64,000 nucleotides of DNA from JANYCG01 sp031418395 (lineage in GTDB: Bacteria; Pseudomonadota; Gammaproteobacteria; Burkholderiales; Burkholderiaceae_C), in NCBI GenBank assembly GCA_031418395.1, contig JANOXL010000242.1, positions 8,304 through 72,303 on the forward strand. Reading direction: 5' to 3'. A program made the position numbers and the translations under genes. Each line of letters begins with the position of its first letter. Within the stretch, counting starts at the first letter, position 1. Below the pieces are notes generated by a model that made no database searches, was not told the origin of the DNA, and saw only the letters and a list, made by a program, of their open reading frames with translations. Shown here in pieces: positions 42,194 to 50,808 of this stretch.

Positions 42194-42586
42194 ACAGCTC
42201 CCCACAGGAAATTTACATTCGAAAACAGAGTATGACGATAAAGCGGGGGCTTGAAAAGTGGGTTGACCATGCTGGGCCGCCGATAGGCACGTTTGACCGA
42301 CTAAATGTGCAGGCAGCTATTGTTTTGATACCAGATTTGTTGCTTTGGCGCGCCAATTCCCGGGCGCTGGGCGGGCCTGGCCAGTGCACATGGCGCGTCT
42401 TGCCCTTTGCCGCTGGCCCTTTGCTTTGGGCCCTTTGTTTCTTGAATTTTTTCCAACCCATGCCCTGCGCTTGCATTGGGCTCCACCTGTTTGCATGGGG
42501 CGATGGGCTTTGCGGAAAACTGCAACAATAGCAGCGGTCTTGCGGCCCCTCATTTCTAAATTACATACTTCAAACCAGGAGTTCCC
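42194..42586. other. Intergenic region without recognised gene
   Basis: No supported gene lies in this divergent spacer. It contains several CCCTTTG-type direct repeats around 42409-42440 (ccctttgccgctggcccttt, then gggccctttg). Short overlapping frames are present but show no similarity or codon structure. Promoters for the binding protein and the GST must lie here but are not obvious. Confidence 0.4.
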
Positions 42587-43246
42587 ATGTCTTTGAAACT
42601 CTACTTCTCTCCGGGCGCCTGTTCCTTTGTGCCCCACGCCCTGCTGGACATGGCCGGGGCCAACTTTGAGCCGCAGATCGTCAAACTCGCCGCCGGCGAA
42701 CAAAAAACGCCCGAGTATCTGGCGATCAACCCGCGCGGCCAGGTGCCGGTGCTGGTGATTGACGGCTACCCGCTCACGCAAGTCGTCGCGATCGTGAACT
42801 ACATCAACGACACGTTTCCACAAGCCAATCTATTGCCGAAAGAGCCGATGGCCAAAGCCCGCGCGCTAAGCACCCTTGCATGGATGAATAACACCGCCCA
42901 CACCACGTTCACGCATGTGTTTCGACCTGGCAACTTCGCGGCGTCTGAGGCGTCCGTCGCCGACGTGAAGGCCTTCAACATCGCCAAATACGGGGTCATC
43001 CTGGCGGAGCTGGACGCCATGGCGGCTAAGGCCGACCCCTGGCTCGCGGGCAGCCACCCCGGCCCACTGGATTTGTATGCCGTGGTGTTGCTGCGCTGGG
43101 GTAGCTTCGGCGCCGCAATAGACCCTTTGACCCTGCCCAATTTGTGGGCCCTGGCGCAAAAAGTGGCAGCCCTGCCCGCCGTGGCCCGAACGATTGAGCG
43201 CGAGCGGATCAAGTTGAATATGTACACACCGCCCGTTCCTGCCTGA
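42587..43246 (+). CDS. Glutathione S-transferase
   Basis: A 219-residue GST, beta-class-like. The N-terminal thioredoxin fold has LYFSPGACSFVPHALLDMAG with the Cys in SPGACS. The cis-Pro segment is GQVPVLVIDGYPLTQVVAIV. The helical domain carries AGSHPGPLDLYAVVLLRWG. Length and organisation are typical. A ggag motif precedes the ATG. The substrate is unknown. Confidence 0.93.
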   Translation: MSLKLYFSPGACSFVPHALLDMAGANFEPQIVKLAAGEQKTPEYLAINPRGQVPVLVIDGYPLTQVVAIVNYINDTFPQANLLPKEPMAKARALSTLAWMNNTAHTTFTHVFRPGNFAASEASVADVKAFNIAKYGVILAELDAMAAKADPWLAGSHPGPLDLYAVVLLRWGSFGAAIDPLTLPNLWALAQKVAALPAVARTIERERIKLNMYTPPVPA

Positions 43247-43452
43247 GTGTGTCGTTGCCGTAGATAAGGCGGTGCAACAGGCGCTTGTTACGAAGTTGGG
43301 CCGCCGCCGGTTGTCGAGGAACTTTACACTCATCTCATGCAAGCTCGTGAAAACTCATGTAAGTGCTTGAAAAATAACAGTATTCATTTGTGGCGCGTTT
43401 ATTGCTTTTAGAGAATTGTTCTCGCACACAATTGTTTACAAGGATGATCAAC

Positions 43453-44082
43453 ATGAAACACATTCGCGCAACGCTTCTAGCTTCCCTGGCGCTGGTTGCT
43501 GGTGTCGCACAAGCCACCCCTACCTTCTTGCCCGTTGGCGCCCAAGCCAACGTCTCTCTCGCCACCGTCACCGGTGGTGGCTGGACTCAGTGTTATGCAG
43601 GCACCATGAGCCAGTTCATCGGCAACAACGCTGAAAACGTGCTCAGCGCGTGCGCCGGCGACTACCTGATGATGGCGGGCCGCCAAACTGGCTCCAACAC
43701 CTTCCTCGCTCTGGCCGCCGCTCTGCGCTCGGACACCATTGTGGACACTGGCAACAATAGCAGCACCCACACTGCCAACGGTGCCGAGTGGTGGTATTCC
43801 AACGACTGGTCATGGGGCTTCACGGCTTTGGGCGACACGGTACAAAATAACGAGTGTGACGTCGGCAACAGCCCCCTGAGCATGTGCCTGCACACCGTCA
43901 ATGGTGCGGGCGGTTACCGTATCAACAACATCACGGGGCTCAATAGCAGCACAGCCTATGAGAAAGTGTTCTTCGTGGCTGATAGTGGTCCGGTCAACCC
44001 CATTCCCGAGCCAGGCTCCTTGGCTTTGTTGGGTCTAGGTTTAGTCGGCTTGGTGGCGGCACGCAAACGCGCTGCCAAATAA
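43453..44082 (+). CDS. PEP-CTERM sorting-domain secreted protein
   Basis: A 209-residue exported protein. The signal peptide is MKHIRATLLASLALVAGVAQA. The mature part is rich in Asn, Ser and Gly with four cysteines (TQCYAG, SACAGD, NNECDVG, SMCLHT). The C-terminus is a textbook PEP-CTERM anchor: NPIPEPGSLALLGLGLVGLV followed by AARKRAAK. Such proteins are processed by an exosortase, which is not in this window, and are linked to exopolysaccharide in biofilm formers. An AAGGA site precedes the ATG at 43453. An intrinsic terminator follows. Confidence 0.9.
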   Translation: MKHIRATLLASLALVAGVAQATPTFLPVGAQANVSLATVTGGGWTQCYAGTMSQFIGNNAENVLSACAGDYLMMAGRQTGSNTFLALAAALRSDTIVDTGNNSSTHTANGAEWWYSNDWSWGFTALGDTVQNNECDVGNSPLSMCLHTVNGAGGYRINNITGLNSSTAYEKVFFVADSGPVNPIPEPGSLALLGLGLVGLVAARKRAAK

Positions 44083-44170
44083 ACGACGGGGCGCTGAAAC
44101 CACGCGACCCCTCAACGACAAGGCCAGAAGCGACACAGCCCAAAGGCCAAGTCGCCATTATCAGCCGCTC

Positions 44171-44201
44171 AAAAAAGCGCTCCACCGGAGCGCTTTTTTT
44201 T
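44171..44201 (+). terminator. Intrinsic terminator after PEP-CTERM gene
   Basis: AAAAAAGCGCTCC-ACC-GGAGCGC followed by eight T residues, a strong stem-loop about 90 bp past the PEP-CTERM stop. The A-tract on the other side means it could also stop leftward transcripts from the fds operon. Confidence 0.88.
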
Positions 44202-44238
44202 ACTTATTTATCCACAGCTTCATGCGGTAACCAGGTTT

Positions 44239-44279
44239 GCTATTATTTATATAGCTAATTATGATTATTCCACGAGACC
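44239..44279 (-). repeat. GGTCTCG-N17-GCTAT dispersed repeat, copy 6
   Basis: On the minus strand TGGGTCTCGTGG is followed by the 17-bp spacer and a perfect GCTAT-ATAAATA-ATAGC palindrome. It lies downstream of fdsA, between fdsA and the PEP-CTERM gene. Confidence 0.88.
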
Positions 44280-44327
44280 CAGAGGTCGAAAAGGCGAATA
44301 TTTCAGAATTTAGGCCCGGGACTCAGC

Positions 44328-44353
44328 CATAATTAACATGGGTATTAATTATG
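44328..44353. repeat. Inverted repeat upstream of repeat copy 6
   Basis: CATAATTAA-CATGGGTA-TTAATTATG, perfect 9-bp arms, lies between fdsA and copy 6. Its centre is about 62 bp from the GGTCTCG box. It resembles the palindrome before copy 2 (shared ATTAACATGG core) at the same distance. No T-run follows. Confidence 0.7.
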
Positions 44354-44363
44354 ATTTTGTCCA

Positions 44364-47198
44364 TCATTTCCGCAAAATCTGCCCACCGCCATAACTGCTC
44401 GCCGCCTGCACCGCGCCGCCCAGCGTGGCTTTGATCGCGCAGTATTTGAACTCGGGGATTTTGGCGAAGGGGTCGAGCGCGGCGTTGGTCAGTTTGTTGA
44501 TCGCCGCCTCGTAATAACAGAAGGGCACGAAGATGGCGCCCTGCGGCGAGCTGTCGTCGGCGCGGGCATACAAGGCGACTTCGCCCCGGCGCGAGGCGAT
44601 GGTGATCACGTCACCGGGCTGGCCGCCCAGGGCCGCCAAATCGAGAGGATGCACCAGGGCGACCGGGTCAGGCTCGATGGCGTCCAGCACGCTGGCGCGG
44701 CGCGTCATGCTGCCGGTGTGCCAATGTTCGAGTTGGCGGCCAGTGATCAGCACCATGGGGTACTCGGCGTCGGGCCGCTCGTTGGCGGGAATGATGTCTG
44801 CGGGCACAAACTTGGCACGGCCACCCTCACGCGGGAAGTCCACATCAAACACCACCGACTGGCCGGGGTCGCCCTCGGCTTTGCACGGGTAGGTGACGGC
44901 GTGTTCGCGCTGCAAGCGCTCCCAGGTGATGCCGCCGATATTGGGCATGGTGTGGCGCATTTCGTCAAACACCTCGGCCACGGCCTTGAGTTCATCGCCC
45001 TGGCCGTAGTTCCAGTCAAGGCCCACGCGATTGGCGATTTGCTGGATGATCCACAAGTCTTGCCGCGCATCACCCGCCGGCTGGATGGCCTGGCGGCCCA
45101 TTTGCACCAGGCGGTCGGTGTTGGTGAAGCTGCCGTTTTTCTCGGGGAAGGCGCTGGCGGGCAGGATCACGTCGGCCAAATAGGCCGTTTCGGTGAGGAA
45201 AATGTCTTGCACCACCAGGTGTTCCAGGTGCGCCAGCGCGTGGCGCGCGTGGTTGGCGTCGGGGTCACTCATGGCCGGGTTTTCGCCCATCACATACAGG
45301 CCCTTGACGCTGCCAGCGTCGATGGCGTGCATGACTTCGACCACGGTCAGGCCAGGCTGGTCGTCCAGCGAACCGGCGGGCACGCCCCAAGCTTTCTCAA
45401 ACGTGGCGCGCGTGGCCGCGTTGCTGACATGTTGGTAGTCAGGGAACATCATCGGGATCAAACCGGCGTCTGACGCGCCCTGGACGTTGTTTTGGCCGCG
45501 CAGGGGGTGCAGGCCGGTGCCGGGGCGGCCGATCTGGCCAGTCATGAGGGAGAGCGCGATCAGGCAACGGGCGTTGTCGGTGCCGTGGACGTGTTGGCTT
45601 ACGCCCATGCCCCACAAAATCATCGAGGCTTTGGAGGTGGCGTAGAGGCGCGCCACCTCGCGGATGGTGTCGGCATCGATGCCGCAAATCGGGGCCATTT
45701 TCTCGGGGCTGTAGGCGGCGACGTTGGCTTTGAGCTCGTCATAACCGATGGTGCGACTTTCGATGAAAGCGGCGTCGACCAGGTTTTCTTCAACGATGAC
45801 GTGCATCATTGCGTTGAGCAAAGGCACGTCGGTGTCGGGCTTGAACTGCAAATAGCGGTGTGCCAGGCGGGCCAGATCCGATTTGCGCGGGTCCAGCACG
45901 ACGAGCTGGGTGCCATTGTTGACGGCGTTTTTGATCCAGCTGGCGGCCACCGGGTGGTTCACCGTGGGGTTCGCACCGATGATGATGACGACCTCGGCTT
46001 TGGTGACATCCATTACCGGGTTGGAGACGGCGCCGGAGCCGATGCCCTCTAACAGCGCGACCACGGACGACGCGTGGCACAGGCGTGTGCAGTGGTCAAC
46101 GTTGTTGCTGCCAAACCCGGTGCGCACCAGTTTCTGAAACAGGTAGGCTTCTTCGTTGCTGCCTTTGGCTGAACCAAAACCAACCAGCGATTTTTTGCCG
46201 AACTGGTCGCGCAACTGCTTGAATTTGCCGCCAGCGAGCGCCAGCGCTTCGTCCCAGGTGGCTTCACGAAAGACGTCCATCACACGGTCGGGGTCCATCA
46301 CCATGTCACCGCGTTTGGGTGCATCAGCACGGCGAATCAGCGGCTTGGTCAGGCGCTGCGGGTGGTGCGCGTAATCAAAGCCGTAACGCCCTTTGACACA
46401 CAGGCGGCCTTGATTGGCGGGGCCATCGCGGCCTTCGACAAACAGGATTTTGTCGTCTTTGACGTTGTAGGTGAGTTGGCAGCCAACGCCGCAATAGGGG
46501 CAGACGGATTCGACTTGTTTGTCGGGGACGGCCAGGGCCGCATCACGTGCCGGCATCAAGGCACCTGTGGGGCAAGCCTGCACACATTCGCCGCAGGCGA
46601 CGCAGGTGGACGCGCCCATGGCGTCATCCATGTCAAACACGATCTTCGCTTGGTCGCCCCGGAACGCCAGGCCGATCACATCATTGACCTGTTCATCGCG
46701 GCAGGCACGCAGGCAGCGTGTGCACTGGATACAGGCGTCCAGATTAACGGCGATTGCCGGGTGGCTCAGGTCTTGGCGCACCTGCGCGCGGGCTTCAAAA
46801 CGCGGCTTGCCCAGGCCAAGCTTGGCCGACCATTGATCGACCTCGTTATGGCGTGTGTAATTCGTCTCAGGCATGTCGGACTGCAACAGTTCGAGCACGA
46901 GTTTTTGCGATGCCACGGCGCGCGCGCTATTCGTGCTGACTTTCATGCCTGCCGTGGGCGCGCGGCAGCAGGACGGTGCCAAAACACGTTCGCCATTGAT
47001 TTCAACCATGCAGGAGCGGCAATTGCCGACCGCCTCCAGGCCCTCTTTGAAACACAGGTGCGGAATCTCGATACCTTCGCGTTTGGCAATGGTGAGGATC
47101 GTTTCATCAGCGCGGGCGGTGATGGCCTGGCCGTTCAGCTCGAAACTGACGGTGGGCGCGTTAAGTGCGGCGAGTTCTTTGCGGGTAACGGCATTCAT
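44364..47198 (-). CDS. fdsA: NAD-dependent formate dehydrogenase, molybdenum catalytic subunit
   Basis: A 944-residue bis-MGD enzyme oxidising formate to CO2. An N-terminal [2Fe-2S] ferredoxin domain (CFKEGLEAVGNCRSC) is followed by a His-Cys cluster region, two 4Fe-4S motifs (CIQCTRCLRAC, CVACGECVQACPTGA), another cluster at CPYCGVGC, and the molybdopterin domains. The active-site Cys-His is in CTRLCHASSVVALLEG, a Cys rather than selenocysteine form. The start MNAVTRKEL overlaps the fdsB stop by 4 bp. A frame from 47378 adds 60 unrelated residues. It is soluble and exchanges electrons with FdsB. FdsC and FdsD are not in this window. Confidence 0.95.
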   Translation of the reverse strand: MNAVTRKELAALNAPTVSFELNGQAITARADETILTIAKREGIEIPHLCFKEGLEAVGNCRSCMVEINGERVLAPSCCRAPTAGMKVSTNSARAVASQKLVLELLQSDMPETNYTRHNEVDQWSAKLGLGKPRFEARAQVRQDLSHPAIAVNLDACIQCTRCLRACRDEQVNDVIGLAFRGDQAKIVFDMDDAMGASTCVACGECVQACPTGALMPARDAALAVPDKQVESVCPYCGVGCQLTYNVKDDKILFVEGRDGPANQGRLCVKGRYGFDYAHHPQRLTKPLIRRADAPKRGDMVMDPDRVMDVFREATWDEALALAGGKFKQLRDQFGKKSLVGFGSAKGSNEEAYLFQKLVRTGFGSNNVDHCTRLCHASSVVALLEGIGSGAVSNPVMDVTKAEVVIIIGANPTVNHPVAASWIKNAVNNGTQLVVLDPRKSDLARLAHRYLQFKPDTDVPLLNAMMHVIVEENLVDAAFIESRTIGYDELKANVAAYSPEKMAPICGIDADTIREVARLYATSKASMILWGMGVSQHVHGTDNARCLIALSLMTGQIGRPGTGLHPLRGQNNVQGASDAGLIPMMFPDYQHVSNAATRATFEKAWGVPAGSLDDQPGLTVVEVMHAIDAGSVKGLYVMGENPAMSDPDANHARHALAHLEHLVVQDIFLTETAYLADVILPASAFPEKNGSFTNTDRLVQMGRQAIQPAGDARQDLWIIQQIANRVGLDWNYGQGDELKAVAEVFDEMRHTMPNIGGITWERLQREHAVTYPCKAEGDPGQSVVFDVDFPREGGRAKFVPADIIPANERPDAEYPMVLITGRQLEHWHTGSMTRRASVLDAIEPDPVALVHPLDLAALGGQPGDVITIASRRGEVALYARADDSSPQGAIFVPFCYYEAAINKLTNAALDPFAKIPEFKYCAIKATLGGAVQAASSYGGGQILRK

Positions 47199-48898
47199 GC
47201 GAGTTCTTCCGGAAAATATTTGATGACGCAATCCACCGGGTTGGGCGCGGCTTGCCCCAGGCCACAAATCGACGCGTCGCGCATCACTTGCGAGAGATCC
47301 GCCAAAAGCGGCAAGTCCCACTTCGGTTGACTGATCAGATGCGCGGCTTTGGCGGTGCCAACGCGGCACGGTGTGCATTGACCGCAGGACTCATGCTGAA
47401 AGAAGTTCATCATATTGCGCGCCGCCTGTGAGGCCGTGTCTTGGTCAGACAACACGATCACCGCCGCCGAACCGATGAAACAACCGTAGGGCTGCAGGGT
47501 GTCGAAGTCCAGCGGAATCTGGTTCATGCTGGCCGGCAAAATGCCGCCCGAGGCGCCGCCGGGTAAATAGCCGTAGAACTTTTGACCGTCCAGCATGCCA
47601 CCGCAATATTCGTCGATGAGTTCCTGAATCGTGATGCCGGCCGGGGCGAGTTTCACGCCCGGATTTTTCACACGGCCTGAGACTGAGAACGAACGCAGAC
47701 CTTTACGCCCGTTGCGCCCTTGGGCGGTAAACCAGGCCGCGCCTTTTTCCAGGATGTCGCGCACCCAATAAAGCGTTTCGAAGTTGTGCTCCAACGTCGG
47801 GCGGCCGAACAGGCCGACCTGCGCCACATAAGGCGGGCGCAGGCGCGGCATGCCGCGTTTGCCTTCGATGGACTCGATCATGGCGGACTCTTCGCCGCAA
47901 ATGTAGGCCCCCGCACCCCGGCGCAGTTCAATGTGCGGCATATGGGGCATGGGCGGTTTGGCCTGGATCTTGGCGAGCTCTGCTTCGAGCAAGTTGCGGC
48001 ACCCGTGGTACTCGTCACGCAAATAAACGTAGATTTTGTCAATGCCCACGGCCCACGCTGCGATCAACATACCTTCGATAAAACGGTGCGGGTCGCGCTC
48101 CAGGTAGACGCGGTCTTTGAAGGTGCCGGGTTCGCCCTCGTCAATATTGATGGCCATCAGACGGGGGCCTTTTTCGGCCTTGACGATGCGCCACTTGCGC
48201 CCCGTGGGGAAACCCGCGCCGCCCAGGCCGCGCAGGCTGGAATCTTCCATGGTTTTTAGAACAGATTCGACACCACGCTCGCCGCTGGTACAGCTTTTGA
48301 GCAGGGTATATCCGCCGCTGGCTTCATAGGCCGCCAGATCGGTGTAGGCTTCTGGCTGATGTTGCACCGCTTTGGCTTGCGCATTGGCCACGACGGCATC
48401 CAACGTCGCATGGGGCACGGGGTTTTGCCCCACCACCGCGGCTGGTGCTTGTTCACACCGGCCAATACACGGCGCGGCGATCACCCGCACCTCGCGGCCC
48501 AACAAGCCTGGCAATTTAGCCAGCAGATCTTGCGCGCCAGCCATCTCACACGAGAGCCCATCACACACGCGCACGGTCAGGGGTGCAGGCGCGGCTTCAC
48601 CTTCTTTGACGACGTCGAAGTGGTGATAAAACGTGGCGACCTCATACACCGAGGTTTGCGGCAGGCGCATTTCCTGCGCCAGCGCCGCCAGATGGGCGGC
48701 TGACAAATGGCCGTACCGATCCTGGATTTTGTGCAGATGTTCGATCAGCAGATCGTTTTGGCGGGAACTGTTTCCCAACAAGGCTTGCACCTGGGCCAAG
48801 GCCTGCGGCTCGACGCGACGTCCTTTGGGGGCTTGGCGCTTGCGCTCGCGCACGTCAGCCGCGTTGGCCAACACAATGGGAATAACGGGATGGTTCAT
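47195..48898 (-). CDS. fdsB: Formate dehydrogenase FdsG-FdsB fusion (NAD/FMN electron-transfer subunit)
   Basis: A 567-residue diaphorase subunit that passes electrons from FdsA to NAD+. Residues about 20-165 are NuoE/FdsG-like with thioredoxin-type [2Fe-2S] cysteines (CDGLSCEMAG, CIGRCEQAP). Residues about 190-560 are NuoF/FdsB-like with the FMN/NADH motif RGLGGAGFPTGRKW, IDEGEPGTFKDR, and the 4Fe-4S ligands SCGQCTPCRVGTAKA and ICGLGQ. In Cupriavidus-type systems FdsG and FdsB are separate proteins, and here they are one. It overlaps fdsA by 4 bp and follows frc by 18 bp. Confidence 0.93.
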   Translation of the reverse strand: MNHPVIPIVLANAADVRERKRQAPKGRRVEPQALAQVQALLGNSSRQNDLLIEHLHKIQDRYGHLSAAHLAALAQEMRLPQTSVYEVATFYHHFDVVKEGEAAPAPLTVRVCDGLSCEMAGAQDLLAKLPGLLGREVRVIAAPCIGRCEQAPAAVVGQNPVPHATLDAVVANAQAKAVQHQPEAYTDLAAYEASGGYTLLKSCTSGERGVESVLKTMEDSSLRGLGGAGFPTGRKWRIVKAEKGPRLMAINIDEGEPGTFKDRVYLERDPHRFIEGMLIAAWAVGIDKIYVYLRDEYHGCRNLLEAELAKIQAKPPMPHMPHIELRRGAGAYICGEESAMIESIEGKRGMPRLRPPYVAQVGLFGRPTLEHNFETLYWVRDILEKGAAWFTAQGRNGRKGLRSFSVSGRVKNPGVKLAPAGITIQELIDEYCGGMLDGQKFYGYLPGGASGGILPASMNQIPLDFDTLQPYGCFIGSAAVIVLSDQDTASQAARNMMNFFQHESCGQCTPCRVGTAKAAHLISQPKWDLPLLADLSQVMRDASICGLGQAAPNPVDCVIKYFPEELA

Positions 48899-48916
48899 GT
48901 CGAACTTAGATGGGAC

Positions 48917-50164
48917 TTAGATAACTTTTTCGGCGCGAAGCTCAGCGATGTAGGCCGCGTCAAAGCCCAATTGGCTCAGCACCTCGTCGGTGTGTTCCCC
49001 CAGCAGAGGCGAGCGGGTCACCTCGGTGGGGCTGTCGGAGAGTTTGATGGGGTTACCCACCGTGAGGTATTTGCCGCGCGTGGGGTGATCAACCTCCACC
49101 ACAGTGCCGGTGGCGCGCAGTGAAGGTTCTTCAGCGATCTCTTTCATCGAGAGAATCGGGCCGCAGGGAATGTCGTATTGATTGAGGATGTCCATGGCCT
49201 CAAACTTGGTCTTGGTTTTGGTCCATTCCTCGATGCGCGCGAAGATCATCTTCAAGTGAGGCAACCTGGCCTGGGGCGTGGCGTAGTGCGGGTTGGTGAT
49301 CCAGTCTTCCTCGTCAATCACCTTGCATATGGCCGGCCACACGCCCGCCTGCGTGATGAAGTAAATGTAAGCATTCGGGTCTTTTTGCCAGCCCTTGCAC
49401 TTGAGGATGGAGCCTGGCTGGCCGCCCCCTGAGGAGTTGCCTGCGCGCGGCACAGCCTCGCCAAATTCGATCTCGGGAAACTGCGGGTACTCTTGCAGCA
49501 CGCCAGTGCGCTCCAAGCGCTGCTGGTCACGCAGCTTGACACGGCACAAATTGAGCACCGCGTCCTGCATGGGCGCCAGCACTTTTTGTCCGCGATTCGT
49601 CGTGTTGCGCTGGTAGAGTGCCGCCACAATGCCCAGCGCCAGATGCAGGCCGGTGCCGCTGTCGCCAATCTGCGCGCCGGTGACCATCGGCAAGCCGTCG
49701 TCCAGACCGGTCGTGGACGCCGCACCGCCCGCACATTGGGCTACGTTTTCGTAAACCTTGCATAGCTCGTAGGGGCCCGGGCCGAAGCCCTTGACCGAGG
49801 CCACCACCATGCGCGGGTTGATCGCCTGGATGTGCTCCCAGGTGATGCCCATGCGGTCTAACGCGCCGGGCGCGAAGTTTTCGACCATCACGTCGCATTG
49901 TTTGATCAGGGCGTCCAGCACCTCGCGACCTTTGGGTTTTTTGGTGTCCAGCGTGATGGAGCGTTTGTTGTGGTTCAACATCGTGAAATACAGGCTATCG
50001 ACGCCGGGGATGTCGCGCAGTTGTCCGCGTGTTGCATCGCCCACGCCGGCGCGTTCCACTTTGATCACGTCCGCACCCAGCCAGGCCAGCAACTGTGTGC
50101 AGGTGGGACCGGACTGCACATGCGTGAAGTCCAGAATCTTCACGCCGTCCAGGGCTTTGCTCAC
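48917..50164 (-). CDS. CaiB/BaiF family formyl-CoA transferase, copy 2
   Basis: A 415-residue class III CoA transferase. It has the opening DGVKILDFTHVQSGPTCTQ, the catalytic Asp in GAQIGDSGTGLHL (about residue 169) and the glycine loop SGGGQPGSIL. It is closely similar along its length to the other Frc at 50.8 kb. Formyl-CoA:oxalate CoA transfer is likely, but a related acceptor is possible for one copy. The start is GTG, 2 bp after the PAS gene stop, and fdsGB follows after 18 bp, so it is translationally linked to formate oxidation. Confidence 0.88.
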   Translation of the reverse strand: MSKALDGVKILDFTHVQSGPTCTQLLAWLGADVIKVERAGVGDATRGQLRDIPGVDSLYFTMLNHNKRSITLDTKKPKGREVLDALIKQCDVMVENFAPGALDRMGITWEHIQAINPRMVVASVKGFGPGPYELCKVYENVAQCAGGAASTTGLDDGLPMVTGAQIGDSGTGLHLALGIVAALYQRNTTNRGQKVLAPMQDAVLNLCRVKLRDQQRLERTGVLQEYPQFPEIEFGEAVPRAGNSSGGGQPGSILKCKGWQKDPNAYIYFITQAGVWPAICKVIDEEDWITNPHYATPQARLPHLKMIFARIEEWTKTKTKFEAMDILNQYDIPCGPILSMKEIAEEPSLRATGTVVEVDHPTRGKYLTVGNPIKLSDSPTEVTRSPLLGEHTDEVLSQLGFDAAYIAELRAEKVI

Positions 50165-50166
50165 GC

Positions 50167-50622
50167 CTATTCCCCTTGTGCAGGTGTTGGCGGTTCTGCC
50201 CGCCTGGTTTCGGCCTCGTTCAGGCGTTTACGCAGCTCGCGTTCTTCTTTGAAGCGTGCCGTTTCGTCACGAACTACCGCTGCAATGCCGCTCACCGAAC
50301 CATCGGGTGCATGCAGCAACGACACCGTGAACGCAATCGACAAACTACGCCCGTCCTTGTGTGCCGCAGGCACCTTGAGCAGGTCATGGCCGTATTTGGT
50401 CACGCCCGTTTTCATGGTCTGGTGGTAACCGTCCCAATGGCGCTGCTGCTGACGCTCTGGAATGATCATGTCCAGCGACTGGCCCAGCGCCTCGCCCTCG
50501 GTAAAACCAAACATGCGCTCACAGGCGGGGTTCCACAGCGTGATCAGGCCGCTGGCGTCACACACCATCACGGCATCGCTGATTGCCGTGACCAGTGCTT
50601 TCATATCCACAGCGGTTTGCAT
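50167..50622 (-). CDS. Stand-alone PAS-domain protein
   Basis: A 151-residue cytoplasmic protein consisting of one PAS domain (about 8-125: AISDAVMVCDASGLITLWNP, MFGFTEGEALGQSLDMIIPE, then a PAC-like part GSVSGIAAVVRDETARFKEE). A charged helical tail follows (ELRKRLNEAETRR). No kinase, GGDEF or DNA-binding output domain is fused. The fold resembles FixL-type sensor PAS domains, but no ligand can be assigned. It is the first gene of the frc-fds run, 2 bp from frc, with a palindromic mobile-type repeat 12 bp before the start. Confidence 0.88.
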   Translation of the reverse strand: MQTAVDMKALVTAISDAVMVCDASGLITLWNPACERMFGFTEGEALGQSLDMIIPERQQQRHWDGYHQTMKTGVTKYGHDLLKVPAAHKDGRSLSIAFTVSLLHAPDGSVSGIAAVVRDETARFKEERELRKRLNEAETRRAEPPTPAQGE

Positions 50623-50634
50623 GGTGGGCCTTTC

Positions 50635-50695
50635 ATTCCATTTCTAAATCATTCGTGCAGGTCGTTGGGCTACACAAACGATTTAGAAATGGAAT
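50635..50695. mobile_element. 61-bp palindromic MITE-like element, copy 1
   Basis: The ends are ATTCCATTTCTAAATCATTC and its near-complement ending GATTTAGAAATGGAAT. The 23-bp arms differ at two positions. The left arm plus adjoining bases (33 bp in all) equals the complement of the right end of the second element at 63.7 kb. There is no coding capacity. It lies 12 bp upstream of the PAS gene start. Confidence 0.82.
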
Positions 50696-50808
50696 TTATT
50701 GTCAAACTCTCATACAAAGACGGCGCTCAAAAGTGAACGCCGTCTTTGCCGCTCCCAGGCCACGCTCAGGTGAAGCTCAAGCCAGGATCCATTGTCAAAG
50801 CCGTGGTG

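Noticed and set aside
41288..42235. 315-codon plus-strand frame across the substrate-binding protein
   Set aside because: Gly/His-rich antisense shadow without domains. The opposite strand encodes a clear LivK-type receptor with a signal peptide.
46362..47330. 322-codon plus-strand frame opposite fdsA
   Set aside because: Overlaps the Fe-S cluster region of fdsA, whose cysteine motifs leave no doubt about the coding strand.
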